This document shows positions 8,246-16,877 of a DNA stretch of 64,000 nt, piece by piece. Position 1 is the first letter of the stretch. Each line of letters starts with the position of its first letter. The position numbers and the translations under genes are program-made. The notes below the pieces were generated by a model. That model searched no databases. It was not told the DNA's origin and saw only the letters and a program-made list of their open reading frames with translations. The DNA comes from JBKBKN01 sp046294625 (lineage in GTDB: Bacteria > Bacteroidota > Bacteroidia > M30B66): positions 1 to 64,000 of the forward strand of contig JBKBKN010000008.1 of NCBI GenBank assembly GCA_046294625.1, written 5' to 3'.

Positions 8246-8745
8246 AGAGGCTTAACCAAGTGTGTTGGAACCTTCACCTTTATCCCCTGATTCAATCCTT
8301 CAATCAAAATGCAGATGTAACTTGCCGATGCTTTGGTGCTAAAGCGTCCCTTGATACCTTTCAAAGGTCCTCCGACCAATTGTACATCTTCGCCTTCTTC
8401 AAAACTGTAATCTGAAAGCTCCACTGCATAACCCGAATTGGCTGTAGCTTTAATGGTTTCTATTTCTTTTTCGGTGACAATGGCATATTCATCGCCCAAG
8501 CGCACCGGACCAACTATACCAAAGGTTTCGCTGACCTTAGAGACCTGCATGATGCTTGTTTTGACAAAAATATAGCTTCTGAAAAGCGGCTCTTTCACCT
8601 TCTTCTTTCTATCGCTCCATTGTTTGATGGTTTCAACTAGCGGAAGATAGGAAGTGTAACCGGCTTCGATCAAGGCTGCATCGGCTTTTTTCTCATGTCT
8701 GGAGTGGGTGTAAAACACCATCCACCGGGCTTCTTCTTTGTTCAT
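8224..8745 (-). CDS. NusG-like (UpxY/RfaH-type) transcription antitermination factor
   Basis: A 173-residue specialised NusG paralogue. Residues about 5-105 form the NGN domain (WMVFYTHSRHEKKADAAL, PLFRSYIFVK, GIVGPVRLG) that binds the RNA polymerase clamp. Residues about 118-165 are a KOW-type domain (GEDVQLVGGPLKGIKGRF). Housekeeping NusG is normally next to secE/rplK, so this is more like UpxY/RfaH/LoaP factors that act on one or a few long operons. No polysaccharide operon is in this window, and its target is unknown. The start codon directly abuts the ribE stop codon. Confidence 0.85.
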   Translation of the reverse strand: MNKEEARWMVFYTHSRHEKKADAALIEAGYTSYLPLVETIKQWSDRKKKVKEPLFRSYIFVKTSIMQVSKVSETFGIVGPVRLGDEYAIVTEKEIETIKATANSGYAVELSDYSFEEGEDVQLVGGPLKGIKGRFSTKASASYICILIEGLNQGIKVKVPTHLVKPLKKSPAA

Positions 8746-9354
8746 TTAGCGCAAATTAAATGATTCCAGATATGCTTTTCCGTATCGCAGAAAATACTTG
8801 CCCAAAATATCAAATTCGAGATTAACTTCCGTGCCTTCTTGTATCAAATGAAAGGTGGTGTGCTCATAAGTATAGGGTATTATCGCCACGGAAAACGAAC
8901 CTGTAAGAGAATCAACCACTGTAAGGCTCACGCCATTTACACAAATTGAACCTTTGGGTACCGTAAGCCGGTCTTCGCTTGGTTCATAGGCAAAATGAAA
9001 TTCCCAACTTCCCTGTTTTACAATAGATTTTGTACAAGTTGCCGTGCAATCCACATGCCCTTGAACAATGTGGCCATCAAGCCGACCACCAGCCAGCATT
9101 GCGCGCTCAAGATTCACTTCTTCGCCTTTTTTCAATCGAGAAAGATTGGTTTTTTTCAAGGTTTCATCAATGGCGACTACCTGATGCACGTCTCCTTGAG
9201 TGCCCACTACTGTTAAACAAACACCATTGTGTGCCAGGCTCTGATCTATTTTTAGCTCCTTGCTAATGGAGCTTCGAACTGATAAAACAAGATTCCCATC
9301 GTGGACTTCAGTGTTTTCTACTACGCCTAAACATTCGACTATTCCTGTAAACAT
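8746..9354 (-). CDS. ribE: riboflavin synthase, alpha subunit
   Basis: A 202-residue enzyme that dismutates two 6,7-dimethyl-8-ribityllumazine molecules to riboflavin. It has the invariant N-terminus MFTGIVE and two tandem lumazine-binding beta-barrels (about 1-95 and 96-195), each with a conserved G-V-C/S-L-T-V stretch (HNGVCLTVV; VNGVSLTVV). GRLDGHIVQGHVD is a family signature. The other rib genes are not nearby, and no FMN riboswitch is visible. It lies 3 bp after a large secreted-protein gene and immediately before the NusG-like gene. Confidence 0.95.
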   Translation of the reverse strand: MFTGIVECLGVVENTEVHDGNLVLSVRSSISKELKIDQSLAHNGVCLTVVGTQGDVHQVVAIDETLKKTNLSRLKKGEEVNLERAMLAGGRLDGHIVQGHVDCTATCTKSIVKQGSWEFHFAYEPSEDRLTVPKGSICVNGVSLTVVDSLTGSFSVAIIPYTYEHTTFHLIQEGTEVNLEFDILGKYFLRYGKAYLESFNLR

Positions 9355-9357
9355 ACT

Positions 9358-12000
9358 TTAATTTATTTTTCCTGAACGGCTGTCTATGATTTGAATATTA
9401 CCCTTCAATACTCTTTTCTTAATGCCTTCGAGCCTGATTTCGTTCACCTCGCAAATGTAGAAGTAAACACCATCGGGGCAAAGCGTTCCATCCGGAGCTT
9501 GTCCATTCCAGCCAATTTCCGGATTGTTGGTTTCAAACATCAGTTGACCCCATCGGTTGAAAATCTGTATGTTGATGCTTTCGATATAGCGATAAGGAAA
9601 TGGCCTAAAACTGTCATTAAATCCATCGCCATTAGGGGTAAACACATTCGGCAGTTCATATTCCGGACAATTGTCCACGCAAATTACCGTCTTTTCGCTT
9701 TCGTTGCCTACCGAGTCAATAGCTGTTACGGCATAGCAACCGGCCACCGAATTGGGGCGTATGTGAGCGAAAAAGGTGTCCGCCAAATTGTTGATACTTG
9801 CCAATAAACTTAGTTCTGCATCCAGATTGGGCTTAAAATAAATGCGATAACTTACGGCATCTTCTTCACAAAAGTCGTTGGGTTTAGTCCATGAAAGGTC
9901 ATTAACCCCCGCAATACAATCGCTGTTAAGGCTGAGCACGGGAGGGCAAGGCGGCTCATTGTCAACAGCTTCGGCACAGACTTCCTGCGAGAAATTCAAT
10001 ATGGGTGACACCAAACCATCTTCGGTGTAGTCGCCTACGGACTCTATTTTGTAACAATAAGTTACTCCATTGGCCAAACCTTGATCCACATAAAAAGCTT
10101 CAGTTGTTTCACCTATCTGCGAAAACTGTTGTATTTGTTCATCAAATCTGAACACACGATAACTTTCATTGCTCCAGGGAACTTGTTCCTGCCAACTTAT
10201 TCGAATGCGGTTATCCAAGCCTTCGGCATTCACAAACACCGAAGCTGCCCATTGCGAGAATCCAATTAAAAACCGATTGCCGGGTGTATTGTTGATGAGT
10301 TCAATTCGATAATTGAAGGGGAAGTTTTGGGTATTGAGTCCCAGTGTTTGGTCAGAATAAATGGTATCATTTAAGTTGAAAAGCGAATCAAGAAGCTGCG
10401 GATCGTTGTTTGCAAAACCTTGATTTCGGTAAATCTTATAGATATACGGTCCAGGGGCTTGCAGTGTATCTAACTCCGTGGGCTTCGACCAGGCAATAAA
10501 AATTCTTCCTGAAAACTCATCAGTTTCTTCAACGCTCACATTGGTGATGATGGGAACATCCCTTCTCAGTGTACCACAAATTTCGTCAGATACATAGCTT
10601 TCCGCCCCATCGGCAAAGAAGGCCACCACGCGATAGCAATATTTCACCCCAGGCCAAAGCCCCTGACCATTGTTACTGTCCAGAAACGATGTGTTGTTGA
10701 TACCGTTGATTGTGGCAATCTGCGTGTAGCCCGCTGAAGCAGGTAAGCCGGTTTGACAGGTGTCAGGGATGAAAGATGATGTGCCCACTCTTCGGTAGAG
10801 CTTATAACCAATAGCTTGAGAACATGGGTTGGGTGTCCAGCTTACATCGATGCTATTGCCTTGCGGTGATGCATTGAGCATTTGCGAAGGTGGAGCAATC
10901 ACCGTGATGAGCACAGTGCGAAAATTCACTAAAGCCTGCGCTGTGTTGAAGGGCAAATCGCGTGCTTTGAAATAGACCTGATAGGGCTGCCTGCGAACCT
11001 GAGCGCAATCCGTCTGCCACGAAAAATTGCGCGTGAGCGGACTCACACCTGAGCTTAATGGAAAAAAGGCCTGATTAGGCGGCTCGAAAAAGAATGGGCC
11101 ACCATTGGCAGAAAGTTCCACAGCATTGTTGTTAGGGCTGATGGCCGTTACCGGAAATTGAACCAGATCCCCCGCCAGTACGCAAATATTCTGTAATTCA
11201 GAAAATTGGGGTGGCTGCTGATTGGTGCAGGGAATTACATTAATCTGCATGTCGCGCACTACAGAGCCAATTAACTGCCCATTTCTCCATTCGTCAATTG
11301 CAAATGCCACATTATATTCTCCAACGCCATTCAGTGGGGGTGTGTCCCACACCAAATCGCCGGTTATGGGATTGATGCTAAAACTGTTGGTGGCCTGCGG
11401 AATGCCAAAACCCGGTATGGGCAATCCCCCTTCTCCTCTGCAATCGACCAGTCGATAAGAAAGAGAGTCTCCATCAGGGTCGAATGCACCGGCATTGTGA
11501 ATAAACACTTGCCCGGCACAGGCATTGTCAATGGGAGGGTTGAGCAGTTGCACGGAATTGTTGATCCCCAAAAATGGATTGAGAATGAGCTGAGTGCTCA
11601 CAAAAAAAGGCACATTGATGGAGTTGGGAATGTTCACCACGCCACCATTTCGGTTAGGATCTTCGAACGAAATGGTATAAACTGATGGGCCGGGATAAGT
11701 ATGTATGCCTCGATACACATTCTTTTTGATGTTGGGCGCAACTTCTTCACCGAAACCACCTCCATTAATCCTTGGAATAGTATCTAATGTGCCATCGCCC
11801 CAACTGATGATGACCTCAGGTCTGTCAGCCGGACTGTCTTGCTTGGTGTAGGTGGTGATGGTGGCTTCGAAAGTAAATCCGCTAATGTGACGATAGGTGA
11901 TTTCACCCGCACGATTGTGCGTGGCATGAAGGGTTCCAAAGCCCATAAAAGACAAAATGAAGATCAGGATCAGTTTTTGTATAATGCTTTGGAAACTCAT
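9358..12000 (-). CDS. large secreted protein with fibronectin-like repeats and T9SS type B (gliding-motility CHU_C) domain
   Basis: An 880-residue surface or secreted protein. A signal peptide (MSFQSIIQKLILIFILSFMG... ending GTLHA) precedes ATHNRAGEITYRH, a start common in large Bacteroidota T9SS cargo. The N-terminal half has cadherin/PKD-like sandwiches (DPDGDSLSYRL, AFAIDEW). The middle has several fibronectin type III-like repeats with YCYRV or YCYKI ends. The last 90 residues form the gliding-motility C-terminal domain (LPNVFTPNGDGFNDSF, IFNRWGQLMFE, DGVYFY) used as the T9SS sorting signal. The frame opens further upstream, but the ATG at 12000 gives a clean signal peptide and is preceded by TACATTTA, a near match to the -7 element. 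Adhesion is a guess. Confidence 0.88.
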   Translation of the reverse strand: MSFQSIIQKLILIFILSFMGFGTLHATHNRAGEITYRHISGFTFEATITTYTKQDSPADRPEVIISWGDGTLDTIPRINGGGFGEEVAPNIKKNVYRGIHTYPGPSVYTISFEDPNRNGGVVNIPNSINVPFFVSTQLILNPFLGINNSVQLLNPPIDNACAGQVFIHNAGAFDPDGDSLSYRLVDCRGEGGLPIPGFGIPQATNSFSINPITGDLVWDTPPLNGVGEYNVAFAIDEWRNGQLIGSVVRDMQINVIPCTNQQPPQFSELQNICVLAGDLVQFPVTAISPNNNAVELSANGGPFFFEPPNQAFFPLSSGVSPLTRNFSWQTDCAQVRRQPYQVYFKARDLPFNTAQALVNFRTVLITVIAPPSQMLNASPQGNSIDVSWTPNPCSQAIGYKLYRRVGTSSFIPDTCQTGLPASAGYTQIATINGINNTSFLDSNNGQGLWPGVKYCYRVVAFFADGAESYVSDEICGTLRRDVPIITNVSVEETDEFSGRIFIAWSKPTELDTLQAPGPYIYKIYRNQGFANNDPQLLDSLFNLNDTIYSDQTLGLNTQNFPFNYRIELINNTPGNRFLIGFSQWAASVFVNAEGLDNRIRISWQEQVPWSNESYRVFRFDEQIQQFSQIGETTEAFYVDQGLANGVTYCYKIESVGDYTEDGLVSPILNFSQEVCAEAVDNEPPCPPVLSLNSDCIAGVNDLSWTKPNDFCEEDAVSYRIYFKPNLDAELSLLASINNLADTFFAHIRPNSVAGCYAVTAIDSVGNESEKTVICVDNCPEYELPNVFTPNGDGFNDSFRPFPYRYIESINIQIFNRWGQLMFETNNPEIGWNGQAPDGTLCPDGVYFYICEVNEIRLEGIKKRVLKGNIQIIDSRSGKIN

Positions 12001-12143
12001 GAAATTTGATGTAAATGTAGTTGATTTTGGGCTAAATTCAGCTTTATGAACAAAGCAAAACGAAGAATTCAGCCGAATAGTTTTGGCTAAGCATTTTTGA
12101 TTTTCGACTAATAACAATCTTACGTGAATAGTTTGCATGGGGA

Positions 12144-12177
12144 TTGTCCTTTGATATGTTGAAATACCTTAAGTTTG
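12144..12177 (+). promoter_or_regulatory. promoter of mlaE-mlaF
   Basis: TAAGTTTG at 12170-12177 is a perfect TAnnTTTG element, 13 bp before the ATG at 12191. Candidate -33 TTG triplets lie at 12144-12146 (23 bp spacing) and 12151-12153 (16 bp). Confidence 0.55.
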
Positions 12178-12190
12178 AAGCGATATTCCA

Positions 12191-12934
12191 ATGAAGAAAT
12201 TTTTCGCTCAATTTGGCGCCTATTATATTTTCATCCTTACGGTTTTTAGCCGCCCGCAGCGCATGTCGTGGTTCAGACGTCAGCTTGTGCATGAAATGAT
12301 GTCTTTGGGCATTAACTCGCTTACCATCGTCACTATCATCTCCCTATTTATGGGGGCGGTGATCACGATTCAAACCGCCTATAACATCGACAGCCCTTTT
12401 ATTCCAATTTATGCTGTGGGACTGGCGACTAGAGATTCTATTATTCTGGAGTTTAGTCCAACTATCATCAGTTTGATTCTAGCAGGAAAAGTGGGTTCTA
12501 ATATCGCATCTGAGATTGGCACCATGCGGGTGACCGAACAAATTGATGCACTGGAGATTATGGGAATTAATTCGGCATCCTATTTAGTTCTTCCAAAGAT
12601 TGTTGCAGCACTTCTCATCAATCCTTTTCTGGTCTTGCTGAGCATGTTTCTAGGTATTTTTGGTGGATGGATTTTCGGTGTGTTTGCTGGTTCGGTTACA
12701 ACCACAGAATATGAAATCGGCATTCAATATGCATTCAAGGTGTTTTATGTAACCTATGCCTTGATTAAAACGGTGTTTTTCGCTTTCATCATCACCTCTG
12801 TTCCTGCATTTTATGGTTATTTTACCCAAGGAGGCGCTTTGGAAGTCGGCACATCCAGCACTAAAGCAGTGGTTGTTTCTAGCATATTTATTCTGATTGT
12901 GAATTACATTCTCACCCAATTGCTCCTCGCATGA
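12191..12934 (+). CDS. mlaE: MlaE-family lipid ABC transporter permease
   Basis: A 247-residue inner-membrane permease with five or six hydrophobic segments. The MlaE family hallmarks are the segment GAVITIQTAYNI, FSPTIISLILAGKVGSNIASEIGTMRVTEQIDALE, and a C-terminal region ending in hydrophobic helices. With the ATPase encoded next, it should move phospholipids between inner membrane and periplasmic carriers to maintain outer-membrane asymmetry. The gene overlaps mlaF by 4 bp (ATGA). No MCE-domain MlaD gene follows, so the substrate-binding ring must be encoded elsewhere. Confidence 0.92.
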   Translation: MKKFFAQFGAYYIFILTVFSRPQRMSWFRRQLVHEMMSLGINSLTIVTIISLFMGAVITIQTAYNIDSPFIPIYAVGLATRDSIILEFSPTIISLILAGKVGSNIASEIGTMRVTEQIDALEIMGINSASYLVLPKIVAALLINPFLVLLSMFLGIFGGWIFGVFAGSVTTTEYEIGIQYAFKVFYVTYALIKTVFFAFIITSVPAFYGYFTQGGALEVGTSSTKAVVVSSIFILIVNYILTQLLLA

Positions 12935-13695
12935 TCGAAGTGAAACATATCAACAAATCATTTGGCGACAATCATGTGTTGAGAGACTTGAGTGTGACCT
13001 TCGACCCGGGTAAAACAAACCTGGTGATAGGTGGCAGCGGCAGTGGCAAAACCGTACTCATCAAATGTATGGTAGGCTTATATCAAATCGACTCCGGAGA
13101 GATTCTTTACGATGGAAGAGATTTTTCGTCGATGGTAGAGTCCACCAAGCGCGAAATTCGAAAGGAAATCGGCATGGTATTTCAAGGCGGAGCATTATTT
13201 GATTCGCAGACAGTGGAAGAAAATGTGCGTTTCCCCTTAGAAATGTTCTCTGAAATGAATCCCGAAGAAATGCAAGAGCGGGTTAACTTTTGTCTCAACC
13301 GTGTGAATTTACCCAACGCGCATAAGCTCTATCCTTCGCAAATCAGCGGTGGAATGAAAAAGCGTGTTTCTATTGCCCGTGCTATCGCACTCAATCCAAA
13401 ATATCTGTTTTGCGATGAGCCGAATTCGGGGCTTGACCCTAAAACATCTATTGTAATTGACAACCTGATCAGAGAAATTACCCAAGAATTTGACATCACA
13501 ACGGTGATTAACACCCACGATATGAATTCCGTTTTGGAAATCGGCGACAAAATTGTTTTTCTTAATCAGGGTACCGTATCATGGGAAGGTGATAAGGTAG
13601 AAATACTTAACTCCGGTCATGATGACATTGACAATTTTGTCTATGCTTCAGAGTTGTTTAAACGAATCAAAAAAGCTTCGAACGAAACGCTTTAG
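12931..13695 (+). CDS. mlaF: MlaF-family lipid ABC transporter ATP-binding protein
   Basis: A 254-residue ABC ATPase. Walker A is GGSGSGKT (G34-T41). The signature is QISGGMKKR, a form typical of MlaF rather than LSGGQ. Walker B is YLFCDEPNSGLD, and the switch histidine is in NTHDMNS. It powers the MlaE permease encoded just upstream, with which it is translationally coupled. The QueA-like gene starts 2 bp after it, suggesting cotranscription although the functions are unrelated. Confidence 0.92.
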   Translation: MIEVKHINKSFGDNHVLRDLSVTFDPGKTNLVIGGSGSGKTVLIKCMVGLYQIDSGEILYDGRDFSSMVESTKREIRKEIGMVFQGGALFDSQTVEENVRFPLEMFSEMNPEEMQERVNFCLNRVNLPNAHKLYPSQISGGMKKRVSIARAIALNPKYLFCDEPNSGLDPKTSIVIDNLIREITQEFDITTVINTHDMNSVLEIGDKIVFLNQGTVSWEGDKVEILNSGHDDIDNFVYASELFKRIKKASNETL

Positions 13696-13697
13696 CT

Positions 13698-14918
13698 ATG
13701 AAGGAGCTTAAAATTTCAGACTTTGATTACCAGCTGCCCGAATCATCTATTGCTTATTACCCATTAGCAGACCGCAGTCAATCAAAACTACTGCAATACC
13801 AAGCCGGAAAAATCAGCGATCATCGTTTTATTGAGCTTCCTGATTTGGTCACTTCCAATGATGTTTTGGTATTTAACAATACCAAAGTGGTGAAAGCAAG
13901 ACTTATTTTGCAGAATGCCAATGGAGCAAGAATTGAAATTTTCTGTCTCGAACCACACGAGCAAAGCATTGAACAGGCCATGCAGCATCAGGGGGAGTCG
14001 GTTTGGAAATGCTTGATTGGCAATGCAAAAAGGTGGAAAAACCAGGAAATACTTCACTTAAGTTTTGAAGCGGGCGGGCTTGATATTGCGCTGCAATGTG
14101 AACGAATTGGAGATGTAGGCAGCGAAAGCCTAATTCACTTTTCATGGAATCAACCACACATTTCATTCTCCATGATTCTTGATTATTTGGGAAAAATCCC
14201 TTTGCCGCCATACATTAAACGTGATGCGGATGCTTCAGATGTGAACAGCTATCAAACCTGCTATGCGCAAGTAGAGGGCTCTGTGGCTGCTCCCACTGCC
14301 GGACTTCATTTTACGCCAGAACTGCTCCACCGATTAAAAGAAAATGGCGTAGAACAAATTGAACTCACCTTGCATGTGGGTGCAGGCACCTTCAAGCCAG
14401 TGAAAACAGAAGGAGTAAACGCACATGAAATGCATGCCGAACAATATGCCATTTCGCAAAAAGCGATCGAGCGCTTAATAGATGCTTTCAAACTCGGAAA
14501 AAGAGTAATCGCCGTAGGTACCACCTCATGCCGAACGCTTGAGTCGTTATATTGGTTAGGTCTGAAAGCTTTGAACGGAAAACTCATTCGTCAGGAAGAT
14601 TGCTACACTTATCAATGGGAGCCTTACGATATACCGAAACATCATGCCGGGGTAGCAGAAGCTTTCACCGCGCTGCTCAACTTTATGAATGTGCAACAAA
14701 CTACTCGACTCGAAGGGAAAACCGGTATAATGCTCATGCCAGGCTATTCTTACAGGGTTATTCAAGGACTAATAACCAACTTTCATCAGCCAAAAAGCAC
14801 ACTCATGCTGCTGGTAGCAGCGTTTGTGGGAAAGGACTGGGAAAAAATTTATAATCATGCTCTGAGCAATCAATACCGCTTTTTGAGCTATGGTGACGGT
14901 TCGTTGCTAATTCCTTAA
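13698..14918 (+). CDS. divergent QueA paralogue (SAM:tRNA ribosyltransferase-isomerase family)
   Basis: A 406-residue QueA-family protein. QueA transfers and isomerises the ribosyl group of S-adenosylmethionine onto 7-aminomethyl-7-deazaguanine in tRNA to make epoxyqueuosine. Core signatures are kept: SIAYYPLADRSQSKLL, VFNNTKVVKARL, EGSVAAPTAGLHF, LHVGAGTFKPV, TNFHQPKSTLMLLVAAF and YRFLSYGDGSLL. It is about 55 residues longer than the second copy at 52143-53192. Most of the excess is an insertion (about residues 290-345) between TTSCRTLESLYWLG and GYSYRVIQGL. The other copy looks canonical, so this one may have a different substrate. It follows mlaF by 2 bp and overlaps the convergent radical SAM gene by 4 bp. 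Confidence 0.85.
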   Translation: MKELKISDFDYQLPESSIAYYPLADRSQSKLLQYQAGKISDHRFIELPDLVTSNDVLVFNNTKVVKARLILQNANGARIEIFCLEPHEQSIEQAMQHQGESVWKCLIGNAKRWKNQEILHLSFEAGGLDIALQCERIGDVGSESLIHFSWNQPHISFSMILDYLGKIPLPPYIKRDADASDVNSYQTCYAQVEGSVAAPTAGLHFTPELLHRLKENGVEQIELTLHVGAGTFKPVKTEGVNAHEMHAEQYAISQKAIERLIDAFKLGKRVIAVGTTSCRTLESLYWLGLKALNGKLIRQEDCYTYQWEPYDIPKHHAGVAEAFTALLNFMNVQQTTRLEGKTGIMLMPGYSYRVIQGLITNFHQPKSTLMLLVAAFVGKDWEKIYNHALSNQYRFLSYGDGSLLIP

Positions 14919-15931
14919 CTAGCAAAAACCTTAGTACCCTCTGAACAATTGCGACAAATGTCTATTTCTTTTCTGGATTTAAGCAAGCTCTTTCGAAAAG
15001 CCATGTACTCAGGTGTGTTGATGATTTTCCTAAAATCATCAACTTGGTTAATATTTCCTACCTTATATTTTGCATCCTTATCGAAACAACAAGGCACCAC
15101 GTGACCATCCCATGTGATTACGCAACTACTCCACATCCGCCAGCATTGATTGAGCAACTTATTTCGAATTTTCAATTTACCATCTTGATCTAATTCATAT
15201 CGGCTTAGCGAAGGATTGTTAGGAAGCAGGTCTTTGGCATTTGTTTCATGATATATTTGGGCCGTTTTCACTTGCATGCGATCTGCCCCATATAATTTAA
15301 GCAACTGATAGGCTTGTTTGAGTTCATGCTCATTGTGCTTGAATACGATAAACTGAGCCACTATCTGAGGGAGCCTTTTCTTAGACTTCTTTTTAAAATC
15401 TGAGAGCAGTTTCATTCCATTTAAAACCACCATCAGCTCGCCGTCAATTCTGTATGTAGAATATGTTTCTTGTGTAAGCCCATCAATAGAAACAATAAGT
15501 TTATCTAAACCTGATTGAATTATTTGTTCACAGTTTTTTGCATTGAGAAAATGACCATTGGTCGATGTGATGGTGAAAAGCCTTCTGTCCTTAGCCATCC
15601 GAACATAATCAAACAATTGCCTATTGATAAAGGGTTCGCCCTGAAAATAAAAGGTTATGGCCATGGCCTTAAACGCGAGTAAGTCAAGTGATTTTTGAAA
15701 AGTTTCTTTTTGAAGGTTGCCGGTATTTCGGGTAAACGACCTTAAGCCGCTTGGACATTCCGGACAGCGAAGGTTGCAGGCTGTGGTGGGTTCAATGGAA
15801 AAACTCAGCGGGTAAGCCAACCAAACCGGTGTGCCTAGCCATTTAGATAAATAATAGCCCGTGAAGGATTTTAATGCGTTGTAAATCCTTGCTAATAAAA
15901 CTTTTTTCAGTATTTCAACAAAATCCCGCAT
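14915..15931 (-). CDS. radical SAM protein with SPASM domain
   Basis: The radical SAM core begins with ACNLRCPECPSG, a C-x3-C-x2-C [4Fe-4S] motif. A C-terminal SPASM-like auxiliary cluster domain follows: CWRMWSSCVITWDGHVVPCCFD, then CRNC near the end. Members modify peptides or other substrates by 5'-deoxyadenosyl radical chemistry, and the substrate here is unknown. The frame opens at 16009, but I place the start at the ATG at 15931 (338 residues). A perfect -7 element (15962-15969) lies within the longer version, and only 16 bp would otherwise separate it from the divergent gene. No precursor peptide gene is evident nearby. It overlaps the convergent QueA-like gene by 4 bp. Confidence 0.82.
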   Translation of the reverse strand: MRDFVEILKKVLLARIYNALKSFTGYYLSKWLGTPVWLAYPLSFSIEPTTACNLRCPECPSGLRSFTRNTGNLQKETFQKSLDLLAFKAMAITFYFQGEPFINRQLFDYVRMAKDRRLFTITSTNGHFLNAKNCEQIIQSGLDKLIVSIDGLTQETYSTYRIDGELMVVLNGMKLLSDFKKKSKKRLPQIVAQFIVFKHNEHELKQAYQLLKLYGADRMQVKTAQIYHETNAKDLLPNNPSLSRYELDQDGKLKIRNKLLNQCWRMWSSCVITWDGHVVPCCFDKDAKYKVGNINQVDDFRKIINTPEYMAFRKSLLKSRKEIDICRNCSEGTKVFAS

Positions 15932-15961
15932 CGCATTGTTCCAAATTTTTTTAGTGGCATA

Positions 15962-15996
15962 CAAAGCTACATGTAAATTAGTATTTTTGGTTCCAA
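15962..15996 (-). promoter_or_regulatory. promoter of the radical SAM gene
   Basis: On the minus strand TAGCTTTG (15969-15962) is a perfect -7 element 30 bp before the ATG at 15931. TTG at 15996-15994 lies 24 bp further upstream, slightly wider than usual. It overlaps a plus-strand -7 element for the divergent gene. Confidence 0.5.
15982..15989 (+). promoter_or_regulatory. -7 promoter element (TATTTTTG) of the divergent T9SS protein gene
   Basis: TATTTTTG matches TAnnTTTG and ends 36 bp before the ATG at 16026. It lies within the spacer of the opposing promoter, so the two promoters overlap. Confidence 0.45.
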
Positions 15997-16025
15997 ACAA
16001 CATCAACAAACCTTAGACAAATTAT

Positions 16026-16871
16026 ATGAATAGAATTATTACGCTTGCTGCATTGATTTTAGGCATGTTGAGCATCGTTCCATTAGTTAAAATGGATTAT
16101 GCTCACTCCAATTCTTCCGGTGGCCCAGCAGGCCATACCGGTTCTCCCGGCGATGGCAGGTCTTGTGCCTCTTCGGGCTGCCATATCGGTTTGCCCGTAC
16201 AAAATCAAACTGGATTAATTACTTCCAATATCCCATCTACAGGCTATGTGCCGGGTGAAACATACACCATCACCGCGAGTGCGAGTGCCGCAGGCATTTC
16301 AAGATGGGGCTTTCAGGTTTCGCCACAAAAAATAAACGGCCAATTGGTAGGCTCATTGATTAATACATCTGCTAATGAAACACAAATAGTAGGCTCCGGA
16401 AAATATATTACCCATCGCTTTGGAGGCACATCGGGTACAGGACAACGCACTTGGACTTTTGACTGGGTTGCACCAATATCCGGAACAGGCGATTTTGTTT
16501 TTTATGGCGCCTTTAATGCATCCAACAATTTAGGAAACTCCAGTGGAGACCAAATCATTCTATCTTCCTTAGCCATAAGTGAAGATGTGACGGCTGGTTT
16601 TAGCGCCCTCAGCCGAAATGATAGATTCAAAGTATATCCGATTCCAGCTTCATCAGATTTGTATATCGAATCTCGTTTCTCGCTTACAGAAGAAGCAGAT
16701 ATCCAGCTCATTCATTTGAGTGGAAGAAAAGCGGTCGAAACAAGAATTACTCCTATTCAAGGCAAGTACCACATCAGGTTAGACCAGTTCCGACAACTCG
16801 AGTCTGGAGTATATATCCTTCGTGTTGACAACGGAAAAGATCAACTTATTCAGCGGGTTATCATTCGATAG
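16026..16871 (+). CDS. choice-of-anchor-V-like secreted protein with T9SS type A sorting domain
   Basis: A 281-residue secreted protein. A signal peptide (MNRIITLAALILGML...) precedes a Gly/Ser-rich region GGPAGHTGSPGDGRSC and the motif CASSGCH, a C-x4-C-H spacing reminiscent of haem or metal motifs. Next is a Reeler-like beta-sandwich (about 55-185: GYVPGETYTITASAS, GISRWGFQVS, TFDWVAP). This matches the 'choice-of-anchor V' architecture I know from Bacteroidota. Residues about 203-281 form a T9SS type A sorting domain (YPIPASSDLYIES, LESGVYILRV, QRVIIR). Haem binding is not established. It is followed by a hairpin terminator. Confidence 0.8.
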   Translation: MNRIITLAALILGMLSIVPLVKMDYAHSNSSGGPAGHTGSPGDGRSCASSGCHIGLPVQNQTGLITSNIPSTGYVPGETYTITASASAAGISRWGFQVSPQKINGQLVGSLINTSANETQIVGSGKYITHRFGGTSGTGQRTWTFDWVAPISGTGDFVFYGAFNASNNLGNSSGDQIILSSLAISEDVTAGFSALSRNDRFKVYPIPASSDLYIESRFSLTEEADIQLIHLSGRKAVETRITPIQGKYHIRLDQFRQLESGVYILRVDNGKDQLIQRVIIR

Positions 16872-16877
16872 TGCTAA

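Noticed and set aside
9391..9807. Long plus-strand frame opposite the T9SS type B gene
   Set aside because: It lies entirely opposite the conserved gliding-motility domain and has no family motif.
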